A DNA stretch of 64,000 nucleotides, from positions 372,001-436,000 of the forward strand of contig NZ_JAGSSY010000001.1 of assembly GCF_018145655.1 (NCBI RefSeq). The letters are read 5' to 3'. The DNA comes from Campylobacter anatolicus (GTDB lineage Bacteria > Campylobacterota > Campylobacteria > Campylobacterales > Campylobacteraceae). The notes beneath the pieces are model-generated. The model ran no database searches. It was given only the letters and a program-made list of their open reading frames with translations, and was not told the origin of the DNA. Made by a program: the position numbers and the translations under genes. Shown here piece after piece: positions 53,553 through 63,503 of the stretch. Within the stretch, counting starts at the first letter, position 1; every line of letters begins with the position of its first letter.

Positions 53553-56360
53553 TTAAACTTCAATACAAGAAACTTCATCTTTTAATGCATAAAATATCAC
53601 TGACCTTATCTTAAAATCGCTATAAATTTTACTCATTGCTGATTTATATCCTATGACTTGAAGTATGTTTTCATCGATGTTTTTGCGTGATGTTTTATAA
53701 TCAATTATACAAATTTCACTCCTGCCTACACAAAGCAGATCAAGCTGTCTTAATGCTCCATCAAATCTAAATGGTTGCTCCTTATAAATTTCTTTGTTAC
53801 TCGTTAAAGTCTTAAATTTTTTATCATTTATCAAATTTAAACCACGCAAAAATATATCATCAAGCTCATTTTGAGATAAAAATTTATGAAATTTATTACA
53901 CATTAAATCCCGTGCTACGCTCAAATGTTGCTCATCAAATTTCACACTCATCTCAAGCAGATAATGAAGTGCAAGACCTATGTATATAGCGTTTAAATTT
54001 TTACCACTTTCTCTCACACTTTCATCTATATTTTGTTTTGCGATTTTTACCAGCTCAATATGTTCAAAGTTCGAATTTTTGACTATTTTTTGAACCTGAC
54101 TTGGTATTATGTCACCAAAGCTAAATTCCTTTAAATCAAGATATTCGACTAACTTTTTATTACCTCCGCTGCCAGTCTCATAAGCTGTAAAAAAGCTTGG
54201 ATTTTTACCATTTGGATTTGTCTTTTTTATGATAGTGAGCGAGTTTATCGCACGAGTAAAAGCAACATAAATTTTATTAATATTCTCTTCATATTCAAGC
54301 TTTTTTATAAGCTCTTGTTGCTCTTTAAAATCACTGTCAAAACTCTCTCTTGCTACATTATATTTAATGTTCCAGCCATTTTTTATACTGTATTCTGTGA
54401 CAAAGCTTGGCTTGTTGTTTCTGTCGCCACCGATCTTATCACAAACTATGACATTTTCAAACTGTAATCCCTTTGATTTATGCAGTGTCATTATCCGCAC
54501 ACCATTTATGCTTTTTGCACTCGCTGTAGCATCAAATTTATCAAGGTTAAATATAAAATTTATGATATTTTCATATCCGCTTGAAAGCTCTATAAGCCTT
54601 AAAATATCGGCATTACTACCATCTATGCCAAGTTTTTTGACTAGATAGTGTAGTGTTTGTGGCACAGATTTATGGAAATTTATCTCAATCTTTATAATCT
54701 TTGTTTTTATGATGGCTTGGACGTTTAGCTGGTATAATCTATCTCCAAATATACAAAACTTCACATACTCCACGACCGCACGAACAAGTGGGCTTTGAAG
54801 TAATGCCAAATTACCCTCTGCGATACTAGGCACATGCTCTAGTTCAAGTGCTGTGGCTATCTTGTTTATATCATCATTTTTCCAGCAAAGTATCGTTATG
54901 TCAGATACGTTGATGCCGTTTTGGATTAAAATTTTGACTTGATTTACTGCTTCAAATACGATGTCATTGCTACCAACTACACTCAAATGGCCATAGTCAT
55001 CTGGCTCTACGTTAAAATACTCACATTCGCCACTAACACTTTTAAACCCTTGCTTTTTCACGCCTGCTTTTTGTGGCTTAAAATCATCAATTTTACTTGC
55101 AAAAATAGAATTTGTAAATTTTACTAAGGCCTTTTGACTGCGGTAATTCGTATCTAAGCTATCATCAATAATTTGTGGAAAATCACTCTTTAATTTATCA
55201 AAAAGCTCCTTTTTGCCACCGCGAAATCTATAAATACTCTGCTTTGTATCCCCAACGTAAAAAAAGCTTCCAAGTCCGTTTTGCCCGTATCCAGCAACGA
55301 TTTCAGCAATGAGCGGTCGCATTATATCATACTGCGTTACATTCGTATCTTGAAACTCATCAATAAGTAAGTGGTTTATACGCCCATCAAGTCTAAAATA
55401 AAGCATTTGTGCGTCGATATTATCTACCAACAAATTATGCGTCAACTTACTTATATCGCCAAAACTAAGCATATTTTGCTCACGATTTAACTCAAGTTTT
55501 GTATTTTTATAAATTTGTAAAAATTTATTAAGTTCACTAAGTTTATAAGCCTCGAATTCATCAAAATACTGCTTTAAATTTGTCTTAAGCTCAAAAAATA
55601 GTTCATCCATTTTTGGTGTATAAATTTTTGTATAAGTTTTATACTCCAAGCTCTCATGGTCTAAAAATCCACGCTTTATTAGCTCTTGCACCGACGCTGG
55701 TGCAAAGGAATTTATCGCAATATTTGAACCTTTGTGCTGTATGGCATACTCATAAAGTTTTGCCAACGTGTTGTCTATTTTGGTAGTATTTGGAAGTTTT
55801 GTAATATTATCTCCCCCAATGGTGTCAAAATTCTCGTAAAACATCTCAAGTGATTCAAAAAAACTACTTTTACTCCTTTCAGCAAATGTAATAAACTCAG
55901 CCAAACTTCTTAAAATTCTCTCATCCCAGCTAACTTTTTTTATAAATTTTATGCGTTGTAAACTATTAAGATTTGAGTTTATATCAAAATCAGAGCTTAG
56001 TCCTAAATTTAAGCTAAATTGACGCAATATCGTAGCAAAAAATGAATCAAATGTACCAATTTTAAGATTAGTCTGCAAAAAAGAATTTAGCCTTTTATCA
56101 CGCAGATTAAGTACCTCTTCACGGCTCATATCAAGCTCATCACAGATCGTATTTAGCTCAGCTTCATATTCGTTTGAGTTTAAGCCTAAAAAGGTGTTTA
56201 TGATTCGCTCTTTCATCTCATTTGCCGCTTTTTTAGTAAATGTAAGAGCAATGATCTCATTTGCATTTGCTCCATTTAAAACAAGTGTAATAAAACGCAC
56301 GCTAAGAGCAAATGTCTTGCCACTACCAGCACTGGCTTTTAGAGCTAAAAATGGCTTCAC
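53553..56360 (-). CDS. addA: AddA-like helicase-nuclease (RecB-family recombination)
   Basis: 935 aa UvrD/RecB-type SF1 helicase. FLALKASAGSGKTFALSVRFITLVL (Walker A), IIALTFTKKAANEMKERI (Ia), HLLIDEFQDTNVTQYDIMRPL (II), FFYVGDTKQSIYRFRGG (III), GVRIMTLHKSKGLQFENVI (V) and INKIYVAFTRAINSL (VI). The C-terminal nuclease is seen in SEICIIDYKTSRKNIDENILQVIGYK. With the partner at 56357 it repairs double-strand breaks and loads RecA. The starts and stops overlap by four bases (ATGA). Confidence 0.88.
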   Translation of the reverse strand: MKPFLALKASAGSGKTFALSVRFITLVLNGANANEIIALTFTKKAANEMKERIINTFLGLNSNEYEAELNTICDELDMSREEVLNLRDKRLNSFLQTNLKIGTFDSFFATILRQFSLNLGLSSDFDINSNLNSLQRIKFIKKVSWDERILRSLAEFITFAERSKSSFFESLEMFYENFDTIGGDNITKLPNTTKIDNTLAKLYEYAIQHKGSNIAINSFAPASVQELIKRGFLDHESLEYKTYTKIYTPKMDELFFELKTNLKQYFDEFEAYKLSELNKFLQIYKNTKLELNREQNMLSFGDISKLTHNLLVDNIDAQMLYFRLDGRINHLLIDEFQDTNVTQYDIMRPLIAEIVAGYGQNGLGSFFYVGDTKQSIYRFRGGKKELFDKLKSDFPQIIDDSLDTNYRSQKALVKFTNSIFASKIDDFKPQKAGVKKQGFKSVSGECEYFNVEPDDYGHLSVVGSNDIVFEAVNQVKILIQNGINVSDITILCWKNDDINKIATALELEHVPSIAEGNLALLQSPLVRAVVEYVKFCIFGDRLYQLNVQAIIKTKIIKIEINFHKSVPQTLHYLVKKLGIDGSNADILRLIELSSGYENIINFIFNLDKFDATASAKSINGVRIMTLHKSKGLQFENVIVCDKIGGDRNNKPSFVTEYSIKNGWNIKYNVARESFDSDFKEQQELIKKLEYEENINKIYVAFTRAINSLTIIKKTNPNGKNPSFFTAYETGSGGNKKLVEYLDLKEFSFGDIIPSQVQKIVKNSNFEHIELVKIAKQNIDESVRESGKNLNAIYIGLALHYLLEMSVKFDEQHLSVARDLMCNKFHKFLSQNELDDIFLRGLNLINDKKFKTLTSNKEIYKEQPFRFDGALRQLDLLCVGRSEICIIDYKTSRKNIDENILQVIGYKSAMSKIYSDFKIRSVIFYALKDEVSCIEV

Positions 56361-58690
56361 AGTTCGCCTTTGCAGATGATTTTATATTCACAATACCTAC
56401 AACTTTGTGAAATATTTTGCTCGAAATTTATCTCTGTGTTATTGATAGATTTTAACTTTTCTATCTCGTTTTGTAACTCTTTAAGACTTAATGTTGATGG
56501 CACAAGCTTCATCTCATCACAAAGATCATAAAAATAACTTTCGCACTCACGTCCTAAAAGAGCCTGGTAAAATGGTAGTTGTAATGATTTTGTATCAAAT
56601 TTACCACTTTTATAATCAATCAAGCAAAGTTCATCACCTCTTACATCTATGCGATCGATACGACCAACTATATTGACACCACAAAAAGTATTTTCTATAT
56701 TTTTCTCGCACTCCAGCACCTTATATCCATCGTCAAAATGGGCGTTTTCATTACATTCAAATTCTCTAAACTTAACCATTAAAATTTCATAATCAAGTGG
56801 TAAAATCGTATAATTTTTTAAAATTTTGCTAAACTTATCCAGATAAAATCTATCAAATTTAGTATAATACTCACAAAGTGCAGCATGTAGGGCTTCACCT
56901 AATTTGCTAGCTGGTTCATCATTTATTGATTTTGGCTCTTTTATACCCATTATATTTTTGTAATAATACTTTCTTGGACAGCTTAAAAATCGATCCAACG
57001 TAGAAAAAGAGAGTGTTTTTTCAAAAAAATTATGTTTTAAAATGATCTCATTGCTTTTTAAATTTATACCTGTGCTTCCGCCACCAAGTAGCCTCTCATA
57101 GCTCCCATCACTAAATTTAGTATCCAAAATCGTATCAAATTCCTTTAAAAATCTAGATACTATCTTCTCTTCATTGCTAACGTAGCTTATGGCAACTTTT
57201 TTTGCCCCATTTATCAAGCTTTCATAGTAAAATCTCTGCAAATTTTCACGGTCGTTATAGCCTATAAGTCCAGCTTTTTCTCTCACACGCGAGTTTAAAA
57301 ACATCTCACTAACGCTTCTTTTTGGTATCAAATCATCATTAAAATCAATAATAATAACGCCATCAAAACTCATACCACGACTCTCAAGCAACCCCATCAC
57401 ACTGACTTTGCCACCACTCACGTCATCTACACTAAGTCGCCTTAAGCCCATCAAAAATATCTCACAAATTTGACGCAAACTAAAGTCAAAATACCTTGAT
57501 AAATTTTGTAACATAAACATCTGCTCAGCTATCTTTTCGTCTATATGTAACTCGCTTTGCAAATTTAAAATTTCACTTATAAGTGATTTAAAAAACTCAA
57601 ATGCACAGGCACTTTCATAATTATTTTTAAATTTGTAAAACAGCTCTACACTGACGCCAAATGAGCGTAAAGCAAAGCTTATTTCATCGTAATAATCCTC
57701 ATCTTTTTCATCAAAAACTGGCGTTTTATCCTCGTCTATAGCACGAATAATGTAGCTTAAAATTTGAAAAAATTTTGTATGCTTAAAGCTCTCACCCATC
57801 GCGAAGTTAAACATCCTTTGTGTGTCATAAAGCCTTAAAATTTCAGCAAAGCTCTCATCTGGTAGTATCAAAGCGATACGTTCAGGCTCGATCCCATCAC
57901 TAACAAACTCACTAACTTTTGCCATAGCATAAGCACACTGCAAACTACCAAGTGCAAAACCTCTCGTCTGTATTATATTTTTATGCTCTAAGCTTTGAAG
58001 CTTTTTTAATGTTTTAGTGGTTAAATTTAGCTCAAATTTGGAATTTTGTTCAAACTCATCAAAGTTTATATTTGAAATTTGAGCCAATTTTTGTGTCATT
58101 TTTTTATTAAATTTACTTGTTTTAAATATTATTTTAAGTGTCGTGAGTGAAGCAACTTTACTCATAAGCTCCCACTCAAACTCACTTAAAAAACCGTCAA
58201 TTTCTAAGATAATCTCACTAAAATCGCTAATATAATCGCTATTTAGCTCATAAAGATAAGGTAAAGTTATGTCGTCATAAATTTTTTCATTTTCTAATAA
58301 AGCTTTATACTGTGTCAAAATAGTATCTAAAATATTCAAATGCTCTTCAAAATCAGCATAAATATCGCTAAATTTGATATCGCTTATCTGTTTTTTTTGT
58401 ATCGAAAGCTCCTTAAAAAATGAAAAAAGATACTCATTATTTTTCAAAAAAGCAAAAAATTCATTTGGTATTTTTAGTACTATATTTGCCTCACGCACTG
58501 CCGCACAAGCACGTTGCATAAGCACAACGAGATAAGCATCATCGGCTTCAAAACGATTAGGAACAAAAACTGCATTTCGCTCAAAGTCTGCCACCGTGAT
58601 CGCCTTTGGGATCAGCTCGTCGCTAAATTTAGCATTAAAGTCGCGAATTTTACGCGAATTAGTAAAAACGTATAAAATTTTATCTATCAA
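56357..58690 (-). CDS. addB: AddB-like PD-(D/E)xK nuclease subunit
   Basis: 777 aa. The N-terminal helicase-like region lacks a Walker A, as in epsilonproteobacterial AddB. The nuclease domain has GEALHAALCEYY, VRGDELCLIDYKSGKFDTKSLQLPFYQALL (catalytic D..D-Y-K) and a C-terminal CRYCEYKIIC. That cysteine set, with CPRKYYYKNIMG at about residue 570, would form the Fe-S staple of AddB nucleases. In C. jejuni the equivalent gene lies between addA and the fixH-like gene. Confidence 0.83.
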   Translation of the reverse strand: MIDKILYVFTNSRKIRDFNAKFSDELIPKAITVADFERNAVFVPNRFEADDAYLVVLMQRACAAVREANIVLKIPNEFFAFLKNNEYLFSFFKELSIQKKQISDIKFSDIYADFEEHLNILDTILTQYKALLENEKIYDDITLPYLYELNSDYISDFSEIILEIDGFLSEFEWELMSKVASLTTLKIIFKTSKFNKKMTQKLAQISNINFDEFEQNSKFELNLTTKTLKKLQSLEHKNIIQTRGFALGSLQCAYAMAKVSEFVSDGIEPERIALILPDESFAEILRLYDTQRMFNFAMGESFKHTKFFQILSYIIRAIDEDKTPVFDEKDEDYYDEISFALRSFGVSVELFYKFKNNYESACAFEFFKSLISEILNLQSELHIDEKIAEQMFMLQNLSRYFDFSLRQICEIFLMGLRRLSVDDVSGGKVSVMGLLESRGMSFDGVIIIDFNDDLIPKRSVSEMFLNSRVREKAGLIGYNDRENLQRFYYESLINGAKKVAISYVSNEEKIVSRFLKEFDTILDTKFSDGSYERLLGGGSTGINLKSNEIILKHNFFEKTLSFSTLDRFLSCPRKYYYKNIMGIKEPKSINDEPASKLGEALHAALCEYYTKFDRFYLDKFSKILKNYTILPLDYEILMVKFREFECNENAHFDDGYKVLECEKNIENTFCGVNIVGRIDRIDVRGDELCLIDYKSGKFDTKSLQLPFYQALLGRECESYFYDLCDEMKLVPSTLSLKELQNEIEKLKSINNTEINFEQNISQSCRYCEYKIICKGEL

Positions 58691-58778
58691 ACTTTAGCCT
58701 TTTAAAATTTGATAGATGATATCTAAAAATTTATTAAAATTTAGTTTTATTTTTAGACTTTTGCAATTTTTATATGGT

Positions 58779-59255
58779 CTATCTAGCGAAAAACTCTAAC
58801 TTGTAAAATCTAGTATTAACACCATCATTTAGTTTAAGGAGTATCTGCCAACGCCCATTTTTAGCCAATTTTATCTTATCTGTACTTAACTCATCACCAT
58901 TTTGAGTGATGTTAATATCTATGTTAAACTCATTTGTTTCTGGTTTACTTAGTATGGCTTGAGCTAAAAATTTAGGCATTTCACCATTTTTAGAGATGAT
59001 TTTAAATTTAAAATCACTAGTCAATGGATAAATCTTTAAGTTGTCAAATTTAAGTTCAAATTTATCATCAAATCTCTTCTGTGATATCTGTATTTCAGTG
59101 ATATTATCATCAACATTTTGGTATCTATCGATAAAAAAAGTATCTAGCTGAACTGGATGTTTAAGTGCGATAATGATAGTAGCGATACAAGCAATGATAC
59201 AAGCAATGATGGATAAAACGATGCCATAAGGCCAAAATGTCTTTTTATTTTGCAT
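58779..59255 (-). CDS. FixH-family membrane protein
   Basis: 158 aa. One N-terminal TM (WPYGIVLSIIACIIACIATIIIAL), then a periplasmic domain with VQLDTFFIDRYQNVDDNITEIQISQKRFDDKF, the FixH pattern, ending in an Ig-like sheet (ITQNGDELSTDKIKLAKNGRWQILLKLNDG). FixH (CcoH) assists assembly of cbb3 oxidase. It overlaps the TPM-like gene upstream by 11 bases and closes the cco cluster. Confidence 0.8.
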   Translation of the reverse strand: MQNKKTFWPYGIVLSIIACIIACIATIIIALKHPVQLDTFFIDRYQNVDDNITEIQISQKRFDDKFELKFDNLKIYPLTSDFKFKIISKNGEMPKFLAQAILSKPETNEFNIDINITQNGDELSTDKIKLAKNGRWQILLKLNDGVNTRFYKLEFFAR

Positions 59256-59838
59256 ATTTTGCCATAAATTTTCTATAAAATATTAGTAAAATCACAAATA
59301 AAATCGAACCATAAACGAAAAATCGTATCAAATTTAATGTATTTTTATTTGCATTTCCTATACCATTTTCCAATGTTAAATTTAACTTTGTAGCGATCTG
59401 TTCACTAAGATCAGCGTAGCCATTTAATATAGCAGCATTGTAGATGTCTTTGCCATTTTTTGATGTAAGTATCGGTAGTATCGTGCCACGCTCTGGGAAT
59501 GGGCTTAAAATTTGCTCCTTATCAAAGAGTCTTAGCGTATCATCATCAGCAAATATATCGACTTTATGTTCTTTTTTAGTTATCATTAAGACTGCGTAAG
59601 GCGGATTAATATTTAGTTCATTAAAGCTTTGTTTGAGATTTTTCCCATCAAGGTTTTCATAAGCACAAATACCGACAAAAATCCCACTCTTGCCAAATAG
59701 TTCTGTGCCAATCTGTTCGATCTTTTGCACGACTTGTTCGCTTAAAATCTTATCATTTTTAACGACAAATTTGTTGGCGTTAGGCTGAGCGTAAGACAAT
59801 ACGCCCAGCAAAATAACATTTAATATAAATTTAACCAA
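59245..59838 (-). CDS. TPM-domain-like exported membrane protein of the cco cluster
   Basis: 197 aa. Signal peptide (FILNVILLGVLSYAQ), a soluble domain with VVKNDKILSEQVVQKIEQIGTELFGKSGIFVGICAYENLDG...YAVLMITKKEHKVDIFADDDTLRLFDKEQIL resembling the TPM phosphatase-like fold, and a C-terminal TM (NLIRFFVYGSILFVILLIFYRKFM). I read the start as TTG at 59838 behind GGATAAGAG. The orthologue is found beside cco genes in C. jejuni; its role in oxidase assembly is inferred from place only. Confidence 0.7.
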   Translation of the reverse strand: MVKFILNVILLGVLSYAQPNANKFVVKNDKILSEQVVQKIEQIGTELFGKSGIFVGICAYENLDGKNLKQSFNELNINPPYAVLMITKKEHKVDIFADDDTLRLFDKEQILSPFPERGTILPILTSKNGKDIYNAAILNGYADLSEQIATKLNLTLENGIGNANKNTLNLIRFFVYGSILFVILLIFYRKFMAKYAK

Positions 59839-59841
59839 CTC

Positions 59842-59943
59842 TTATCCTACAAAGAGGTGATTTGGTGTTAGCACCGACCACGCACAAATGATACCTGTAA
59901 CTACGATTAACACTATCGTGGCTTTCTCTAAAATAGCTGACAT
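59842..59943 (-). CDS. 33-residue membrane peptide in the cco cluster
   Basis: ATG at 59943 follows AAAGGAGTGATT. The translation MSAILEKATIVLIVVTGIICAWSVLTPNHLFVG has one TM helix. It lies between the DUF4006 and TPM-like genes, with a clean ribosome-binding site and no room for another gene, so I think it is real. Small cbb3 accessory peptides (CcoQ/CcoS/CcoM-like) are known in other bacteria, but this one matches none by eye. Confidence 0.65.
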   Translation of the reverse strand: MSAILEKATIVLIVVTGIICAWSVLTPNHLFVG

Positions 59944-59945
59944 AA

Positions 59946-60158
59946 TCACTCCTTTATAACTATATGTTTGGAATTTGACGTGCTTTTCATCTGCACACCG
60001 CTTGGATTGTCAAGTTTATATGGCTTTTGTGCGACATCTTGCTGAGCCAAGATCCCAAAATAGGTAAGAATTGCCAAAATACTAAGCAAAAGCACAGTGG
60101 CTATTAGCATACCAGTAGCACCATTTAGTGCGAAGACTGATCTATTTGTATTTTCCAT
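59946..60158 (-). CDS. DUF4006 small membrane protein
   Basis: 70 aa: MENTNRSVFALNGATGMLIATVLLLSILAILTYFGILAQQDVAQKPYKLDNPSGVQMKS. One TM with the NRSVFALNGATGMLIAxVLLLxILAxLTYxxIxxQQ motif of DUF4006, a family confined to Campylobacterota cco clusters. Its ATG overlaps the ccoP stop by one base (TAATG). Probably a cbb3 accessory factor; function unproven. Confidence 0.82.
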   Translation of the reverse strand: MENTNRSVFALNGATGMLIATVLLLSILAILTYFGILAQQDVAQKPYKLDNPSGVQMKSTSNSKHIVIKE

Positions 60159-61024
60159 TATTTACCCCTTGAAAGTGATATAATATACTCGCCAACAGCC
60201 TTTTGCTGAATTTCATTAAGTCTGTTATCAAATTTTGGCATGATTCCAATAGTGCCAGATTTACCATGATTAAGCACGTCTACAACAAATTCACTCGTAC
60301 CATATTTAGTTAGATCTGGAGCCATATTTGCACCTTTTCCATCCTCTCCATGACACGCTGCACACATAGCAAACATAGCCTTACCATTCTCAACTAAATT
60401 TTCATTTTTAGTTGATTTTATGCCTGAAATTTCTTTAGCTACATAGGCTGCGATTGCTTTTGCAGTGTCATTATCTACACCTAGATCCATACCTTTTGGC
60501 ATCTCGCCAGCTGGATAACCCATGCCCTTTGAGCCATTTACGATCACTTCATATAGTGCTTGTTCACTACCCCAATTGCGTAGATCTGCTGCTTTAGCAT
60601 TTATACCATCACCTGTTATGCCGTGGCAGGCTGAACACTGAACTATATAAATTCCACTACCCATATCTTGCAGTGTTTTGTTATCAAGATTTGCATGATC
60701 TTGTGCGAATTTTGCATTCATAGCCTTTACCTCTTCATTATACTCGCCAATCTGTGAATATGAATTTAAAGGATAGCCAATCAAATAATACCATACTGCC
60801 CAAACTAGTATTAAAACAAATGAAATAATCCAACCAATAGGTGGATTATTTTTATACTCGCCTATGCCATCCCATACATGTTCGCTTAGTTCCATGCTAG
60901 TATCTTTTGCCTGTTTCATCTGATTGACATATCTTCCAGCGACATATATCGTAAGTATGATGATAGCAAATGCACCGATAAGCGATAATAAATTTATGTT
61001 ATCTTCAAGATTAAACCATTGCAT
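60158..61024 (-). CDS. ccoP: Cytochrome cbb3 oxidase subunit III (di-haem c)
   Basis: 288 aa from ATG 61024 (AAAGGGG upstream; an in-frame start at 61063 overlaps ccoQ and is rejected). Two N-terminal TM helices, GWIISFVLILVWAVWYYLIGYPLN being the second, then haem sites C-S-A-C-H and C-A-A-C-H in two cytochrome c domains (AADLRNWGSEQAL; GKGANMAPDLTKYG). It relays electrons from soluble cytochrome c to CcoO. Confidence 0.95.
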   Translation of the reverse strand: MQWFNLEDNINLLSLIGAFAIIILTIYVAGRYVNQMKQAKDTSMELSEHVWDGIGEYKNNPPIGWIISFVLILVWAVWYYLIGYPLNSYSQIGEYNEEVKAMNAKFAQDHANLDNKTLQDMGSGIYIVQCSACHGITGDGINAKAADLRNWGSEQALYEVIVNGSKGMGYPAGEMPKGMDLGVDNDTAKAIAAYVAKEISGIKSTKNENLVENGKAMFAMCAACHGEDGKGANMAPDLTKYGTSEFVVDVLNHGKSGTIGIMPKFDNRLNEIQQKAVGEYIISLSRGK

Positions 61025-61037
61025 ATCAAAAGCCCCT

Positions 61038-61226
61038 TTACTTTTTTTGCTCAATGACAACATCAGTTAAGCTGTCATTTAAAGCCAAATTTGAATACTT
61101 CTCATAATTTCTCTTGCCAATACGCTCTGACTTATATAGATGAAAAAAATATCCATACAAAACAAGCACTAAAAAGGCTGTCAAGAAAAAGTATCCATAT
61201 GCTTGAAACTGTGCTAAATTTTCCAT
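61038..61226 (-). CDS. ccoQ: Cytochrome cbb3 oxidase subunit CcoQ
   Basis: 62 aa: MENLAQFQAYGYFFLTAFLVLVLYGYFFHLYKSERIGKRNYEKYSNLALND, one TM and a basic tail, in the canonical place between ccoO and ccoP. CcoQ stabilises CcoP in the complex. Confidence 0.88.
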   Translation of the reverse strand: MENLAQFQAYGYFFLTAFLVLVLYGYFFHLYKSERIGKRNYEKYSNLALNDSLTDVVIEQKK

Positions 61227-61235
61227 TTTAGCACC

Positions 61236-61901
61236 TTACTTTAGACTATTTAAATAGGCGATAAGTGCTACTATTTCGCGTATCTCACCATTCTTAAAAG
61301 CATTTTTAACATCTTCATCTTTCATATTTGCTATTATCACTTCAGCTTCAGCTTTTACTATAGCTTTGCTCTCATCAAAAGTGCCAAGCTTAGGCATATC
61401 TGGCATATCATAAGGTGTGTTAAATACTTTTTTAACAGTCAAAGCCTCTGCATAAGCCGTCTCGATATCAGCATTTTTCTTAAATAGATGCTTATAGGCT
61501 GGCATAATCGATCCTGGGACAATAGAAATAGGGTCTTTCATATGATTTTCGTGCCAATCAGTAGTACGATAATCCCCCACACGCATAAGATCTGGACCTG
61601 TACGTTTTGAGCCCCAAAGGTGCGGACGATCGTATGCAAACTCACCACTTAGTGAATACATGCCATATCTATCAGTTTCGCTCTTAAACGGACGGATCAT
61701 TTGTGTGTGGCAAGCATTACAGCCCTCTTGCATATATATATTTTTACCAGCAAGTTCTAAAACACTGTAAGGTTTAGCACTTTCAAGTGGTCTAGCACGA
61801 TTAGCAAAATCAGGTAAAATTTCTACTATACCAGCATAAGCGATCACAACAAAAACTGCAACTGCAAAAAAGAATGGATTTTTCTCCAACCAACTAAACA
61901 T
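61236..61901 (-). CDS. ccoO: Cytochrome cbb3 oxidase subunit II (mono-haem c)
   Basis: 221 aa. One N-terminal TM (PFFFAVAVFVVIAYAGIVEILP), haem site Q-E-G-C-N-A-C-H-T-Q-M-I-R-P at about residue 58, and GSIMPAYKHLF/HLWGSKRTGPDLMRVG of the FixO fold. The ATG overlaps the ccoN stop (TAATG), giving translational coupling. Confidence 0.96.
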   Translation of the reverse strand: MFSWLEKNPFFFAVAVFVVIAYAGIVEILPDFANRARPLESAKPYSVLELAGKNIYMQEGCNACHTQMIRPFKSETDRYGMYSLSGEFAYDRPHLWGSKRTGPDLMRVGDYRTTDWHENHMKDPISIVPGSIMPAYKHLFKKNADIETAYAEALTVKKVFNTPYDMPDMPKLGTFDESKAIVKAEAEVIIANMKDEDVKNAFKNGEIREIVALIAYLNSLK

Positions 61902-63385
61902 TACATCACCTCCACGTTTGCACGTCCACCCATAGGAGACGCATTTTTAGGCTCTGCACTAATGCTAGGTGCTGACATAGATTTACAGATGTTATAAATA
62001 AACATACAAAATCCTATCAGATATAAAAGTCCGCCTATCGCTCTAATCCAATAATAAGGCATAAGCACGACAACAGTATCAATAAATGAGTATAGCAAGT
62101 TACCGTATTGATCGGTCGCTCTCCACATCATACCTTGTGTAATACCAGCAATCCACATTGAAGCAAAATATAGCACTATACCTGTTGTTTGTATCCAAAA
62201 CTGAGCCTCCATAAGAGACTTTGAGTAAATTTCACGTTTGAAAAATCTTGGTGTCATATGATACATAGCGGCAACTATCATAAACCCTATCCAACCTAGT
62301 GCTCCATCATGAACGTGTCCTGGCACCCAGTCTGTAAAGTGTGCTAGGGCATTAACCGACTTGATAGACAATATCGGTCCTTCAAGTGTTGAAAACATAT
62401 AAAATGTTGAAGCTAGAACCATAAATTTGATTATAGGATTCTCACGTAGTTGCACCCATTCACCCTTCATAGTAAGCAAGATATTTATAGCTGAACCCCA
62501 AGAAGGTAATATTAAAACTACCGAAAAAACCGATCCCATAGTCTGCATCCAGTCTGGAGTCGTAGAGTAAATAAGGTGGTGCCCACCAGCCCAAAGATAT
62601 ATAAACATAAGTCCCCAAAATGAAAATAATGAAAGCTTATATGAAAATATCGGTTGTCCGCTCTCTTTTGGCAAGAAATAATAAATTTGGGCTATAATAG
62701 CAACAGTAAATATAAATGCAACCGCATTATGTCCATACCACCACTGTACCAAAGCGTCGTTTGATCCGGCATACATAGAGACAGAATTCAACCAAGAGCC
62801 ATATCCTGTTACTAAGCGTGTAGGAACTTCCATATTATTAAATAGATAAAGCATTGCAATGCCCAAAAATGTAGCTATATAATACCAAACTGATATATAA
62901 AGCGTCTTTTCGCGACGGATTCCAATAAGCCCAAATATGCTAACTCCCCACAATACCCAAACTACAACGACAGCTATGTCAAGTGGCCACTCTAGTTCGG
63001 CATACTCTTTTGCTGCACTTACGCCAGCAAATAGCGATATAACGGCTCCCACCATCAAAAGCATATATAGCCAAAAGTGAAGTTTCCCTACAAACATCAA
63101 AAATGGTGACTCACTCATAGATACCTTTAAAACGCGCTGACCAATGTAGTACCACGTTGAAAAAATACCTGAAAGCAAAAAGCCAAAGACAATGCCATTA
63201 GTGTGTAACGGTCTTAGCCTGCCAAAAAACGAATACTCTCCAGCGATATAGTTTAGATCAGGATATGCCATCTGAAAAGCGACGACAACGCCTATCGCCA
63301 TACCGACGAACCCAAACAAGATCGTGGAAAACATAAACAACTTTGCTACGCTATAATCATAGCTTAGCATCTGACCTGGTTGCAT
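61901..63385 (-). CDS. ccoN: Cytochrome cbb3 oxidase subunit I (catalytic)
   Basis: 494 aa, 12 TM haem-copper oxidase. RPLHTNGIVFGFL carries the low-spin haem His, WWYGHNAVAFIFTVAIIAQIYYFLPK the CuB His-Tyr region, GGHHLIYSTTPDW the CuB His pair, and VPGHVHDGALGWIGFMI the high-spin haem region. This high-affinity terminal oxidase serves microaerobic life. AGGAGG lies before the ATG. The 118-base gap to the response regulator holds the promoter; I see no clear FNR-like box. Confidence 0.97.
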   Translation of the reverse strand: MQPGQMLSYDYSVAKLFMFSTILFGFVGMAIGVVVAFQMAYPDLNYIAGEYSFFGRLRPLHTNGIVFGFLLSGIFSTWYYIGQRVLKVSMSESPFLMFVGKLHFWLYMLLMVGAVISLFAGVSAAKEYAELEWPLDIAVVVVWVLWGVSIFGLIGIRREKTLYISVWYYIATFLGIAMLYLFNNMEVPTRLVTGYGSWLNSVSMYAGSNDALVQWWYGHNAVAFIFTVAIIAQIYYFLPKESGQPIFSYKLSLFSFWGLMFIYLWAGGHHLIYSTTPDWMQTMGSVFSVVLILPSWGSAINILLTMKGEWVQLRENPIIKFMVLASTFYMFSTLEGPILSIKSVNALAHFTDWVPGHVHDGALGWIGFMIVAAMYHMTPRFFKREIYSKSLMEAQFWIQTTGIVLYFASMWIAGITQGMMWRATDQYGNLLYSFIDTVVVLMPYYWIRAIGGLLYLIGFCMFIYNICKSMSAPSISAEPKNASPMGGRANVEVM

Positions 63386-63503
63386 TTCAAGTCCTCCTTA
63401 TTAAATTTACATTAACTAAAAATACATTTTTTGTTATTCTATAACATTAATTCTATGAAAAAACTTAAAAGATATAATTTTATCTTAAATTAAAATTTAA
63501 ATT

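Noticed and set aside
61025-61063. Extended ccoP start
   Set aside because: It overlaps ccoQ by 26 bases and adds LSLSKKSKGAFD before the normal N-terminus; the ATG at 61024 has AAAGGGG upstream.
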